Shown here piece by piece: positions 29,615 to 46,568 of a DNA stretch of 64,000 bases. Position 1 is the stretch's first letter. Every line of letters begins with the position of its first letter. The notes under the pieces are model-generated. The model was given only the letters and a program-made list of their open reading frames with translations. It did not search any database and had not been told where the DNA came from. The translations under genes were made by a program, and so were the position numbers. This DNA comes from Paraspadella gotoi (lineage: Eukaryota; Chaetognatha), in contig CM119271.1 of NCBI GenBank assembly GCA_051294375.1, positions 3,806,610 to 3,870,609 of the forward strand, in the 5' to 3' direction.

Positions 29615-30316
29615 TCACTTCTTCTTCTTGGCCACAGTCGACTTCTTGGACGCCGTATGCTTGGCGTCCTTTTCGCCGCCGTCTTATTGGCGGCCGATTG
29701 CTTCGACGCCGGTTTCTTAGGCGTAGCTTTTTTCGCCGGCATTTTTTTGGCGGCGACATTTATCGGCGTCTTCTTAGGGCTGAGGGGGCGTCTTTTTTCC
29801 CAGTTTTCTTTACCGGGGTTTTCTTTGCCGGCGTCTTCTTGGGCGCCGATTTTTTGGCAGGCGTCTTTTTTGGCGCCTGCTGCTTGGCAGGGCTTTCTTA
29901 GACGCCGTCAGCTTGGCCGGCGTCTTTTTACGAGGAACCTCCTTGGGCGTTGGTTTAGCAGCGTTCTTTTTAACTTCTTTCTCAGCGGCGGCGCCAGCTT
30001 TCTTGGCCGGCGCTTTCTTCGACGCCGGCGTCGCCTTCTTGGCCTTAAAGTGGCCAGGAATGGCCTTTGGCCGTAACGAAGGTGCCGCCTTCCACTCCGC
30101 GTTTCAAAGCGATGTTGATCTGAGTGTTGGTTGCCTCGTGTCCTTAACGTTGTAGTTGAAAGGATGTACTTCTTGATGGCCACCTTGGACGAGCCCTTCC
30201 TGTCGGCCAAGCCACGATCGCTTCGGCGATCATGCGGCCGAAAGGTGATGGGACCCCAGATTTTTTGGCGGCCTGAGCCTTCTCGGCTGGAATCGTTTTC
30301 TGGCGGTAGAGCCCAT
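29615..30316 (-). CDS. H1: Linker histone H1, frame broken by small indels (unit 3)
   Basis: This copy equals 20156-20857 with a 9459-bp shift and shares all of its indels. Two independent genes would hardly share every frame break and no other difference, so this is either a very recent duplication or the same locus placed twice. Globular domain, basic tail, promoter and stem-loop are as described for the unit 2 copy. Confidence 0.8.
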
Positions 30317-35312
<4,996 letters not shown>

Positions 35313-36533
35313 ACCTGGAAAATCTTGTTTTGCATTTAGCGTTTTTCATTTCCAAAAATTGTCGAGCATAATCTTGGTATGTTTCTCCTGCAAAAACTTT
35401 TTTTCTTTCCTCACCAGATGTCGCTCGATTATTTGATAGTATAAAAACAAAGAAACAACACGAGTTCTTAAAAGGCGATTATTAAATTAAAATATCGAGG
35501 TATGTAGTTTAATTTCTCCCCTTTCTTAGTACNNNNNNNNNNNNNNNNNNNNNNNNNNNNNNNNNNNNNNNNNNNNNNNNNNNNNNNNNNNNNNNNNNNN
35601 NNNNNNNNNNNNNNNNNNNNNNNNNNNNNNNNNNNNNNNNNNNNNNNNNNNNNNNNNNNNNNNNNNNNNNNNNNNNNNNNNNNNNNNNNNNNNNNNNNNN
35701 NNNNNNNNNATTCTACGGGAGAGTTGACGGCGGAGACAGCCTCGTATGCAAATTAGCGATAGCGGAGGGAATCAAAGGAAAATGCAAATCGATTTAAATG
35801 CAACTTCAAGGACGTCACATTCCGATTTTTTTTTCAGATGCGTCGATTCATCCTTCAAACTTTGAAAGAAGGACTAAAAATTCATTATCGCGCGGATTTC
35901 TGCCAATGTTGCAACAAATAACGAGTTAATTAACAGTCTGGTATATTTAATGAGACTTTTTATGGTTAAATTTCACTTTTTTTATAAATGATTATTTGGA
36001 AGGAAAAAAAAATCACGGCCAGCGAACGGTTGGGTTTAAGCTTTTTTGTTTTTTATTATTTCTTTCTTTTTTCCCCCTTTTTATCTTGAGGGACAGGGCC
36101 GGGATAATCATAATAGACAATTTTATAAAAGCAAAAAAAATCTAATCATTACATATTCGAAGCTTTTTTGAGAAATGTACATATAATCGTACATATTCTC
36201 CTCGATGGCCTTTTGTCAATTGAAATACTAATCATGCAGCGCCGCTTAAAGGGCAAAAAGCGTAGCAGCTTGAANNNNNNNNNNNNNNNNNNNNNNNNNN
36301 NNNNNNNNNNNNNNNNNNNNNNNNNNNNNNNNNNNNNNNNNNNNNNNNNNNNNNNNNNNNNNNNNNNNNNNNNNNNNNNNNNNNNNNNNNNNNNNNNNNN
36401 NNNNNNNNNNNNNNNNNNNNNNNNNNNNNNNNNNNNNNNNNNNNNNNNNNNNNNNNNNNNNNNNNNNNNNNNNNNNNNNNNNNNNNNNNNNNNNNNNNNN
36501 NNNNNNNNNNNNNNNNNNNNNNNNNNNNNNNNN
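35313..36533. other. Array flank with two N gaps, no gene seen
   Basis: Mixed AT-rich sequence with gaps at 35533-35709 (177 N) and 36275-36533 (259 N). No long open frame, RNA gene or known element is seen in the readable parts. Confidence 0.6.
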
Positions 36534-36665
36534 GAGAGAGAGAGAGAGAATCATCAAGAGCATCAGCCGATGTTGTATTTATCCCCTCAGGATTTGCATC
36601 TAAATGTAAAAATATATAAAAAGAAAAGAAAGAGAAAACTCTCGAGATTAAATGGAAAATCAATT
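36534..36665. repeat. Short re-entry of the unit 1 sequence
   Basis: Begins in (GA)n and continues AATCATCAAGAGCATCAG. It matches 5525-5655 almost exactly, then departs again. In unit 1 the matching piece lies directly before the second A segment. Confidence 0.7.
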
Positions 36666-37593
36666 ATTTCCGAGTTTCTTTCCCCCCCCCCCGATTCGCT
36701 CAACTATCTTTTTTTTTCTTCTCCGATTGGCTAACTTATATGCTCTTGTTTTTTGGCGCCCGGCCGCTTGGCTCTTGGTCTTGTAAACAAACCGTCGCCC
36801 GAGAGAAAAACAAAGAAAGAAGAAAAAGGAAAGGAAAAAAAGGAAAATGAACGAGGGAAAGTGATTCAACTATTTTTCCTTTTCTATCTCTCTATCTCTT
36901 TCTGTTTCTTAGTTTCTGTCTTTCCCAATCTCTCTCTTCTCCAATTTCATTGCCTAAGACTTAGGCAAATAATAATAAGCTAATTTAATACCGTAGCATT
37001 CCTTTTTTTAACACTATCTTTTCTCTTTTTCATTTTTTTTTCCTCTTGAATATATTGACTCATTTTCCGTATTCACTTAGCCCACGGAACTAAAGTTGCC
37101 ACAGAGGTTATTCATATAATATTTTTTTTAATCAAATTTTACAAAAGTTGCCGATCCAAGTCGACAAAAGGTGGAATAAGAAACGGCTTATCTTTCGTTT
37201 TTATTGCCCACAGATGTCGCGACTTTCGGCGGGAATTCCAATATATTTCACTCGTTGTAGATGATGAAAAACCGATGGAATCGCGAGAAGATGGAAAAAA
37301 TGATTTTAACTTAAGGGTGAGAGGCGATAGTATATCGGTTGTGCCAATTTCATCGATTTTTTTTTTCTTCAAAAAAAGAATAGTTTATTTGTGTGTTTGT
37401 TTGTCTACTCGTTTAATTAGAGCAAAAAAGAAAAAAGCTGTCAACCTCCAATGTGTTTTTGAAATCTATCAAATAATTTTAGTATTCTTGCTCTTGGAAA
37501 ATTATTAGACCGTTACTGAAAATCCGACATGTCCCCTTTAAAAAAACGAAGTAGCTAATCCCCTTAAGAAGACGACGACCCGTCTCGGCGCCA
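36666..37593. other. Non-coding stretch, no feature seen
   Basis: AT-rich with pyrimidine runs and a purine-rich stretch near 36800-36850. Short frames have no protein-like composition. I see no gene. Confidence 0.5.
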
Positions 37594-37850
37594 NNNNNNN
37601 NNNNNNNNNNNNNNNNNNNNNNNNNNNNNNNNNNNNNNNNNNNNNNNNNNNNNNNNNNNNNNNNNNNNNNNNNNNNNNNNNNNNNNNNNNNNNNNNNNNN
37701 NNNNNNNNNNNNNNNNNNNNNNNNNNNNNNNNNNNNNNNNNNNNNNNNNNNNNNNNNNNNNNNNNNNNNNNNNNNNNNNNNNNNNNNNNNNNNNNNNNNN
37801 NNNNNNNNNNNNNNNNNNNNNNNNNNNNNNNNNNNNNNNNNNNNNNNNNN
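37594..37850. other. N gap, 257 bases
   Basis: The gap interrupts the possible minus-strand exon at 37851-37950. Confidence 0.9.
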
Positions 37851-38239
37851 AAAAATCAAGGTGATATCGTTTGCTGACGGTCCCTCTAATGCTTTTACTG
37901 TTCAGTGAAGCCACGAACGAAGCGTCGTTCTTATTGGATGCCATGGAACTTACATTAATGTGGCCACCGGAAGAAGGTGAATTTATATTTTTGCGTATAT
38001 TCAAGACTTTTATTTCTCTGGCATAACGTCCTTTATTTCATAACTTCAGCCTTATGCCTTTTAGCCTTGCCATCTTTCACTGGCCCCCTGGAGTCCTTGA
38101 AATTCATGACGGAGAAAAAAGTGGCGGACTCAAGATGGAAAAACCTTGGAGTCGTTTTCGTCGTCGCCGCAAGGAGGTCAACTTTTATCGTCTCGTCTTC
38201 GGCATTCTGACCCAAGACGAATTCAAACTTTGGTAACAT
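37851..38239 (-). CDS. Possible small spliced gene on the minus strand, partial
   Basis: The minus strand from 38239 reads an uninterrupted frame of 68 residues, MLPKFEFVLGQNAEDETIKV at its start, with mixed composition unlike the simple repeats nearby, and stops at 38033. Further on, a consensus-like GTAAGT lies at about 37952-37957. A frame MASNKNDASFVASLNSKSIR starts at about 37943 and runs into the N gap. I do not recognise either. They may be separate, joined, or not genes. Confidence 0.2.
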
Positions 38240-38720
38240 TGTGGACTATTTTAAATTTGTGTCTTTAAGTTTAAGGACCTTATTTATTCAGGTTTTGAAT
38301 TAGATATTGAACGACAAAATCTAAAGAGAATGGGGAATCGGTACCCACCATGAATAATAATTTTGTACTTCGTACTTGGTCAAAAAAAAAAAAAAAATTT
38401 TACAGCTATATGCAAATAAGATTAACGCAACATTATCATTTTAATCGCGACAATCGCAATGTTTTCCACCCTACTTAATCCCTGATTTGCTTTGACATCT
38501 TAAACGATATCTTTTATTTAAACTCTACTACTGTTTCTTTTTTTCATATTATATAATTTTTAATCATTTATTTTCTCTTAACATCATCCCTCATTCTTTC
38601 TCCTCTTCATCCTTTAACGTTATCCGGACTCCATCTTGGCTTCTTTCCTCTCGCAACACATTACGCGCGTTCGCGTTTCAGCGCAGGAGATGGAGAGAGA
38701 GCATGATGATGAGATGAGGA

Positions 38721-38757
<37 letters not shown>

Positions 38758-38980
38758 AATGAACTTTCATCCTTTACCATTTCTCATTTTCATCATTTTC
38801 TTAATTCTTTTTAATCATTTCATCACTTTTCTTCTTTTCTTCTCATTTCTTCCATTTTTTTTTCCGTTTTCATCTCCTTCGTCGGAGAGCGACATTTTTT
38901 TTCAAAAATAAATTTCTCTTCCTCACACTGTCTCTCACCCAATTTGGTCACAGCTCGACAAAAAAACTTCACTCCGCTAA
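38240..38980. other. AT-rich spacer with (GA)n at 38722-38754
   Basis: AT-rich sequence containing one (GA)n array and pyrimidine-rich stretches. No gene or mobile element is seen. Confidence 0.55.
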
Positions 38981-38984
38981 CCTG

Positions 38985-39270
38985 CACACCTGCACAGTGC
39001 ACAGTGCACACCTACACAGTGCACAGACTGCAGTGCGCATATTGCAGAGAACCGAAAAGCCGCATCACAGCGCGCCTTTTTCCTGCGCACTTTTCGACCA
39101 GTGACCGCATCTCCAGTGACCAGTGACCAGTGACTTTCCGACCAGTGACCGCATCTCCATGTTGACCAGTTGACAAGTTGATTTTCGACCAGTGACCCGC
39201 GATCTCCCCAGTTGACCGAGTGACAAGTGATTTTCCGCACCAGTGTTGACCGGCATCTCCAGTGACCAAT
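38985..39270. repeat. GTGACC/CAGTGCACA minisatellite
   Basis: CACAGTGCACA-type units (38985-39030) are followed, after about 80 bp, by a degenerate array based on GACCAGTGACC with GCATCTCC insertions (about 39098-39270). Spacing is irregular, as in an old minisatellite. Confidence 0.7.
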
Positions 39271-39551
39271 GAGTCGCCTTTTCTAGCTTTTTTTTCTCGG
39301 CTTCTTCCTTTTTTAAAGAACCGTGTTTTCCGTTCATCTTTATTGTCGTTTTCCTTTTTTTCCTTTTTCTGTTTAAATTTCCTTGATTGTTACACTTTCC
39401 ATAGTTGCTTACTCTAAAGCTAAACAATTTCGTTATATTACTTTTCAGAATTAAGGATTTTGTGATTCATAAGTCGTCGCCTAACTTGCCACTTATCACG
39501 TTCGAACATTTTTTTCCCTTTCCCCTTTCTCATTCCTCCCTATGTTATCTG

Positions 39552-39662
39552 TCACTTCTCCGCCGTCACTTCCGCCATCATTTCCGCCATCTCCCATTGC
39601 CACTTCTCCCCCAGCTCCGCCGTCACTTCCGCCATCATTTCCGCCATCTCCCGTTGCCACAA
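39552..39662. repeat. Two-copy ~57-bp tandem repeat, CCGCCATC-rich
   Basis: The block TCCGCCGTCACTTCCGCCAT and its continuation CATTTCCGCCATCTCCC, then TTGCCAC, appears twice in a row with few differences. Both copies could be read in frame as Pro/Ser-rich peptide, but no wider gene is supported. Confidence 0.75.
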
Positions 39663-39714
39663 TCTTTTTTCGGTTGACACGAGAGTGGATCCTCGTTTAT
39701 CAGGACGAAGCCGA

Positions 39715-40255
39715 GGTCGTATCGCCGAGGAAGAGGAGGAAGAAGGGGAGGAGGAGAGTGAAGAGAGAAACAGGGGGAGGAGGAAGAGGAGGGGAGGAAG
39801 AAGGCGAGGAGAAAGGGGGGCAGGAAGGAGGTAGAAAGAGGAAGGGTGGGGGAGAAGGGAGAAAGAGGAAGGGAGGGAGGAAAAAGGAAAGCTGAAAAAG
39901 GAACGGGGCTTTGAAGCGGAAGTGAACCAGGGAAAGGAAGGGAGAGAGGGAAGGAAGGAAAAAAATGGAAGAAGATAGAAAAAGATAGAGGATAGAAATA
40001 GGAGGAAGAGGAAAGAGGAGAACGTTGGAAGGAAAGTACATATTGTGAAGGATTAAAAGGAGTCAGAGAAAGAAGAGAAAAAAAGAAAAAAAAGCGAGAG
40101 AGAAGAATAATTTTAAAAGAAATGGAGAAAGAAGGAAAATGAAAAAAAAAGGAAAAAAGAAAGGAAGAGAAAATAAGAGAGAGAGAGAGAGAGAGAAGCG
40201 AGAGTTAAAAAAGGTTGAGAAGGAAAAGGAATGAAATGATAAAAGACTTGGAAGA
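39715..40255. repeat. Polypurine tract of about 540 bp
   Basis: The plus strand is almost all A and G (GGAGGAAGAAGG-type units, then GAAAAAGAAAG-type), ending with (GA)n at about 40178-40196. Open frames are Arg/Glu/Gly or Pro/Ser/Phe runs and not credible genes. Confidence 0.75.
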
Positions 40256-40273
40256 TTTGTAAAACATCCGTAC

Positions 40274-40363
<90 letters not shown>

Positions 40364-40388
40364 ACTTACTTACATTCTTACATTCTTA
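40274..40388. repeat. (TTAC)n tetranucleotide array
   Basis: About 26 perfect TTAC units from 40274, with one break near 40361 and then imperfect units. Confidence 0.9.
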
Positions 40389-41410
40389 AAACATAATTCT
40401 TCTAAAATACTGGGGGAAAAAATAACAGAATAATAAGAAAATATGAAGACGAAATAATGAAACAATGAAGATGGGGGAACGAAAAAAAAAAGGGATGGGA
40501 ATTCCAAATGATGAGAGGTTAGTGGCTTACCTGATACTGTATGGACTAATGAGTGGATGCATTATACAATTTAAGCATATTGAATATTTATCGAAGCGTT
40601 AGTGAAGCTCTTGTGCTTCGCAAAAATCTTATCTTCAATATCACCGCTATAGCGAATAAATCAACGACCAACAAAACCGACCGACCAAAAAATATCCGTT
40701 CAAACGCGCGTGGACGCATGAAACAAAAGGCAAACCTGGAATCGGAGATAAGGGAAAAAAGAAAAGAAAAATGGATGAAAGAAGAAAAGAAAAGAAAAAA
40801 AAAAGAAGGAAAAGACATTAGCGAAAAAGGAAGAAAAAACGTTATAGAGGTCGCCTAGGGAAAAACAGGGGAAAAAAAATAGCGGAATGAAAGACTGAAA
40901 ATGACGAAGCTGTCGTCCATTCAGGTTTGGCGCGGTTCGATGCCACAACCAAGCGCCTAAGTTTTATTTAAGTTGAAAGAAAAACGAAAAAAAACAACGA
41001 AAGTTTACTTTATATATATATTATATACTTGTTATATTTTTAAGAAAACCGTATCAAATATGAGAAAAGATCTAAACGGCTACAACATGAAAATGAGATT
41101 GAAGAACTCTATCACATTATAAGTAAACTATAAGTGACTTTGCTACATTTGTCCGTAATTCGTCAATTCATGTTATTTTTCTACTTTCTTCTAGTTAAGT
41201 TTCACTCTGCTTTCAATGATTTTTTTTCCTCTCTACTTTCCACTTTTTCCTCTTTCTGACTTGCCTTTTTCCGTCCCTCCTTTCTTATCTTCATCCTTGA
41301 CATAGTAGCTTAAGTAAATAAACTTTAAAAAAATGTTTTTCTCGCCGGCCTTTCCTCTAAAAAGCATTAAGAACTCAATTTCCGCTCTTCCTGACCTGAT
41401 CAAATAACTA
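40389..41410. other. Non-coding spacer, no gene seen
   Basis: AT-rich with A-rich runs. One short plus-strand frame (40553-40858) is Lys/Glu-rich from the A/G bias and is not a credible gene. Confidence 0.5.
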
Positions 41411-41411
41411 C

Positions 41412-41645
41412 GTTTCCACTTCAACTCAACTCCCTTTCCACTCCAGCTCCAACTCCTTTTCCACTCTAGCTCAACTCCCTTTCCACTGCAGCTCCACTCC
41501 AGCTCCACTCTCTTTCCACCCTATTTCCAGTTCAGCTCCACTCCCTTTCCTGTCCAGCTCCGCTCCCTTTCCTCCCCAGTTCCTCTCCAGCTCCACTCCC
41601 TTTTCACTCCAGCTCCACTCCCTTTCCACCCCATTTCTACTTTCC
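41412..41645. repeat. CTCCACTCC minisatellite
   Basis: Degenerate tandem units of CCCTTTCCACTCCAGCTCCA, each about 12 to 24 bp, pyrimidine-rich on the plus strand. Followed by (CT)n with GCTCT breaks at 41781-41846. Confidence 0.75.
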
Positions 41646-41846
41646 CCACCTGACTTCCCTACCTAATAAAAGGTGATGAGAACAAAAGACTCAAAGCCCC
41701 GGATGTGAATCCAATTCGAAAATCTCCTCAGCGGATGTAATAAGAATTAACGGCCGTCTCGAGAATCATTTTTCCCGTCTCTCTCATCTCTCTCTCTCTC
41801 TCTTCTCTCTGCTCTCTCTCTCTCTCTGCTCTCTCTCTCTCTCTCT

Positions 41847-43329
41847 GTAAATTACCGCTATGAACCTTGGGGGTCAGATCTAAGAGCCGTACTTGGTCTC
41901 TAATTCACGACGGATGCAATTGCGGGATGCGTTGGAATCTGGATACCATGGTAACTAGACGCAAACCCTAAGTAATGAGAAACTGGATACGATTGATGAA
42001 TTTCGTTCAACCAATTATCAAATAATTATTTGTGCCGCAGTAACAGTTCACTTTAATTAAGTCCTCGAAAGCGCGGCCACTGGTTTAACAATCGCTTGAT
42101 CCACGTTGATGTTAACTTGACTTAAGACCTTTACGACCTTTAGATGACCAGCTCTTATAACCCTGAGACAAATATTCAATTTTTCGCTCATCCCATCATT
42201 TCCCCACTTTTTGGTTAAGTTCACGGTCTTTGGAAATCACGCGTTCACTCGGCCATTCCAATCTTCACAGTCTTTCACCATCGAGGCATCCTTCACCGAC
42301 TCACGTTTCCCCCTAATCTCTCGTCCTTTGCGGTTTCAAGATGAAAAAAAAATTCTCTTGGGTAATTTCTTTTTTAGATAGTTTTTTTTTTTTGGTTTAA
42401 AAGCAGCATTACCGGTGAGGGGGGGGGGTCCGGGGTTCAAGGCCTGCGAACGCACGGCAAAATCAGGGACAGTTTTTTTTTAACATTTTTTTTTTTGCCA
42501 GTGCAAGTTGCTAGTTGCTAGTTGCGATCACCGAGATATCGCAGTTAACTGCTTTGATTTTCCGTTTAATTATATTCAGTGTGATAAAACTATGTTTCTA
42601 ATAATAATAATATATTTATAAAAGTTAAAGAAGCTAAGATGTCTCTGCATCTTTAGAAATCAGTTAAAAAGAACCGAGAGATTTTTGACAGAATACAAAT
42701 TCTGGCTTTCGTCTTTTATCACTTCACTCTCTCCTCTCTTCCTCCAAAAAAATATCTCAAAGTCTCGACGCCGTCACTCCGGCAAACGCTTGTGGGTCAT
42801 AAAAAATCCGTGAAACTTTCGGTGAGAGTGAATCATTTACGACATCTCTCTTCCGCCTTTTTTTTTTTCGCTTCTAATCAAGTACCGTCAGTTATCTGCT
42901 TGAAATTGTCTCTCACTGACTGTTCTTCTTAAAAAAAAATCTTCACAGAAAACATCCATTTTCGATCAACTTGAGATTCACCAACTCGAATTTTAAATTT
43001 TGAGATTTGCTCGCGTGTTTTTGACGCGACTCGATCGCCCCAACGCGTCCGAGATTCTGCAAAACATTCAAATCGTCAAATATTTAGAAATCCCAAATTT
43101 GCCGATCGGGGAAAAAAATAAGGGATGAATACTAAGATGCAGCGACGATCATTATCGTTATCGTTATCGTTATCATTAAAATTAATTATAATTATTAACT
43201 TTTTGATTTCTTCAATTCCAATGATTGAAAACGCATGTTCTTTATATGAAATTGGTTATATATTATTGTTATATGAAATATGTTTTAAGCTTAACTGTTT
43301 AAGTTAATGCGTTTATCAATCTTGTTCAT
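41847..43329. other. Non-coding spacer, no gene seen
   Basis: Contains a G run near 42418-42428, A and T runs, and a short ATCGTT repeat at 43148-43172. No open frame of protein-like composition, RNA gene or known element is found. Confidence 0.5.
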
Positions 43330-43945
43330 TAGAGTGGAGCATCAAGAACAAAAAAATTATTTTGAGTGATCGAACAATGATATTTAGATGTGAGATAGTA
43401 TGATTAACTAGTACAAAAAATATTTGGGTCATATTATCTCGGAACAGAATAGTAAAATATAAATATTTGGTAGTAATATCCTTATAAAATAGTAAATTTA
43501 AAAAAAATTTTTAAATAAAACTTTAATACAAATTCAAGATTCTTCATAAAAGTTGAATCAAAAATATAAAACATGTTATCAAAAATTCTGGTCATCTTCA
43601 AACGTTTAAAATGGGAAAAAAGGTGAAAATTCATGACTTTTTTTATTCTCTGAATAAAAACTTATATATGTTAAAACGTGATCAAAACATAAAATATTAT
43701 ATAACATATTTTATAAAAGTTTCTTAGTTTTTTTATAGCGAATCCAAATCAGTTCTTAAAAATAAAAAAAATATTATTTTGAAATTTGACGATTTTATAA
43801 GGATATTACTACATAAATAATTGAATTTGCTATACTGTTATGCTAAAAAAATTTTTTTTAAAAAATTTTAAAATTCATTAATTACATGTCTATAGCAGCA
43901 AAAAAATAATGTTCAATCACTCAATCTTTTCATCACTCCACCCTA
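43330..43945. mobile_element. Long-inverted-repeat MITE-like element, family 2
   Basis: The left end reads TAGAGTGGAGCATCAAG. The right end, complemented, reads TAGGGTGGAGTGATGAAAAG. Similarity continues inward: GAGTGATCGAACAAT (left) against GAGTGATTGAACATT (right complement), and the TTTTATAAGGATATTACTAC core (right, near 43790) complementary to 43474-43493. The whole 616 bp is therefore a diverged palindrome with no coding capacity, ending in TA as mariner-type elements do. It shares the TTTTATAAGGATA core with the element at 44927. Confidence 0.65.
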
Positions 43946-44804
43946 TTGTTCATAGCTTATCAACATGTATTAATATTAAAAAGTCTTACACATTTGCTTG
44001 GCCGCATTGAAAAAAGACCAACGATTCTGAATATTTGGTCTCTCGCCAAGCGTCAGCCTCGCTCCCTGTGGATATCCTCGTTTTTTTTTGAGAGAGAAAA
44101 AAAAAGGGGAGAAAAAGATGAGCCAAATATGCGGAGTCTCACTTTAAAAAAAAAAAGACTGGCTGCCATCAGAGACGTCGTGATTTCGCGAGAACTTGGG
44201 AGGCAAACGAGCGAGAGAGGTGGAGGGGGGGGGTTAAAGAGAGAGGGGGGGCGTGAGGCGTGGGTGTATGGAAATTGTTCACCGCCTTAAAAAATTGTTG
44301 TTGCTGAGTGACGTCAGGGTTTGAACTCTGTGAATTTTAACTCGTCGTTTTCCCCCAGACGGTTTCTTAAAAGTCGAGTGTATCTTCTTAGCTTATTACC
44401 ATGAGCGTCTTTTCGGAACCAAGGATGTTACCATATATACATATATAATTATATATATGAAGGAGCTGTCTCGGTAATGAAGGGGCCAAAAAATAGTATA
44501 CACCTCGTTCTGCTGGAGAACGTCGATGCAGTCTTAATGTATGATAGATGAATTTTTAAAAAAAAATAAAGATTTTTGATAACTGAGTTTTATTTGCTTT
44601 ACCAGGAATCCGAATTCTGACAAATTTTTGTCTGTTTGCATCAAAATATATCACTATTAACTGAACGAGTTTAAAAATCCTTTTAAACCGAACCACAAAT
44701 CGACGATGAAGTGCCCGCCATTTTGATGGATGTCCGTCTTCACGAGGAAAAATCCTAAAAGTCGTCATTTATATAATATTCGGTGCAATAAGTCATGACC
44801 TTCG

Positions 44805-44840
<36 letters not shown>

Positions 44841-44887
44841 NNNNNNNNNNNNNNNNNNNNNNNNNNNNNNNNNNNNNNNNNNNNNNN

Positions 44888-44918
<31 letters not shown>

Positions 44919-44926
44919 TATATATA
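43946..44926. other. Spacer between the two MITE-like elements
   Basis: Holds a perfect cAMP-response-element palindrome TGACGTCA at 44309-44316, an AT dinucleotide palindrome near 44430-44460, (GA)n at 44806-44840, a 47-N gap at 44841-44887, and (GATA)n at 44888-44917. No convincing gene. Confidence 0.55.
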
Positions 44927-45542
44927 TTAAGGCGTAGTAAAATTATTAAATTTAACTTTAATTAAAATTCTAAAAGTGAGGAATGAACAACACTATACTA
45001 ATGAACATTTATGTAATAAAAAAATTTAGAATAAATTTTACAATTTACGCAGTGGGTCATATTTATACTAGTACTAAACCAATAAATGTTAAAATTTCAA
45101 AACAGTTTTTTCTAAGATTTTTTTTTAGATTTGGATTCGTCATAAAAAGTTTATATAAAGAAATATAACTCTTTTTGAAAAATTCTTTCATTAAGTGGGT
45201 CAAAAATTAGAAAAAGCTATGTTTTAAGCTGAAAATTAAATTTTTATATATTAAATATAGTTTTTTTAATTTTTAACCCACTTAATGAAAACAATTTTAA
45301 AAAATGATTTATATTTTCTTTTATCCACTTTTGACGAGGAATTCAAATCTGTAATCAAAATTAAGAAAAACCTATTTTGAAATTTTTCGATTTTATAAGG
45401 ATAGTACTATATATAAATATAGCCTACTGCGAAAATTAAAAAACATAAAATTAGTTTTTTTTTAAAAATTAATGTTCACTGATGGTATGTTGTTCATAAT
45501 TGACTTTTAGAATCTTCGTATGTAACTTTCACTACACCTTAA
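44927..45542. mobile_element. Long-inverted-repeat MITE, family 1, copy 1
   Basis: Ends are TTAAGGCGTAGT on the left and ACTACACCTTAA on the right, inverted repeats flanked by TA repeats. Inner arms also pair: CGCAGTGGGTCATATTTATA (left) against CGCAGTAGGCTATATTTATA (right complement), and TTAAGTGGGT (45191-45200) against ACCCACTTAA (45276-45285). The fold centre is near 45236. The 616 bp have no open frame. The TA flanks and structure suggest a non-autonomous Tc1/mariner-type element (inference). Confidence 0.8.
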
Positions 45543-46017
45543 TATATATATATATATAGAGAAAGAGAGAGAGAGAGAGAGAGAGATTTTCGACGACTAT
45601 TACGATAGAGTTTGAAGAAGTTTTTTTTTTTGTGTCGTTTCTGATGTCATTTCTGACCTTATCTTTCCGCTGGACTCAAAAGTCACATCTTTCTTTCTTT
45701 TATCATGAAGTCTGATTTAATTTTTAACGAGTTACCACGTCGCGTATTTATTTAATTTTTTAATTATGCTGCGTATGTGTGGAGTGAAATTTTTCAAAGG
45801 CGCATATTGAAAAAGTCCACCGTCCACTTCGTCATCCCATAACTAGAGTCTCCTTTGTCATCCCATAACTAGAGTCTCCTTTGTCATCCCATAACTCGAG
45901 TCTCCTTTGTCATTTTTCGTTTTAAACTTGAGACGAGAATCCATTTAAAGATGGCGAACGAAGTCTACTTTTGGGTCCGACAGATGGCTTTTTATTCTAA
46001 GAAACTCCCTTCCCCCT

Positions 46018-46049
<32 letters not shown>

Positions 46050-46184
46050 CATCTCCTCCTCTTTCTCTCAGTCTCTCTCTCTTTCTTCTTTTTTTCATTA
46101 ATTACACTTCTGCACTGATCTTGCTGCTTCCTGTTTCTACTTCAGTAACAAGATTACACTTAAAAAAATTATCTGTAGACTCAA

Positions 46185-46222
<38 letters not shown>

Positions 46223-46568
46223 CTTCTCTCTCTCTCTCTCGTCTCTCTCTCTCTCTCTCTCTTCTGAAATAAGAGAAAACACACCATTCTCAGGCTTTCC
46301 TTCTCTCAACTGAGAAAAAATTTGCTGCCAGCTCTCCTCATCTTGTTTGGTTTCACCAAAAAAAAAATAATTACTGTAAAATGCGATAATTAATTAATTA
46401 ATGTGAGGCAGAAAAAGTTAATCAAGAATAGTCATTTAATGAAAAATATGTAATATTGATTAAGAGACGCATTGCGCTACTTCTGAGCGCATTTGTCATC
46501 AGTTTGTCATTTTTCATTTGTTATCCGTTTTACATTGGCGACGAAAATTTCATGTATTCTTTAAAAAA
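45543..46568. other. Spacer with microsatellites before the XKR-like exon
   Basis: Contains TA repeats, (GA)n at 45558-45587, a three-copy 26-bp repeat at 45831-45908, and (CT)n at 46018-46042 and 46189-46262. No promoter for the following gene could be identified. Confidence 0.55.
45831..45913. repeat. Three tandem copies of a 26-bp unit
   Basis: Units start at 45831, 45857 and 45883, each GTCATCCCATAACTAGAGTC plus TCCTTT. The third has one A to C change. A partial fourth unit (GTCAT) follows. Confidence 0.9.

Noticed and set aside
40274-40388. (TTAC)n as an internal telomere repeat
   Set aside because: The unit is TTAC, not TTAGG or TTAGGG. It is a plain tetranucleotide microsatellite.
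42404-42470. tRNA-like sequence with GGTTCAAGGCC
   Set aside because: The B-box match is poor and no arms pair. A long G run dominates the segment.
45831-45913. CRISPR-like array
   Set aside because: Three 26-bp units are directly adjacent with no spacers, and the context is animal DNA. It is a minisatellite.
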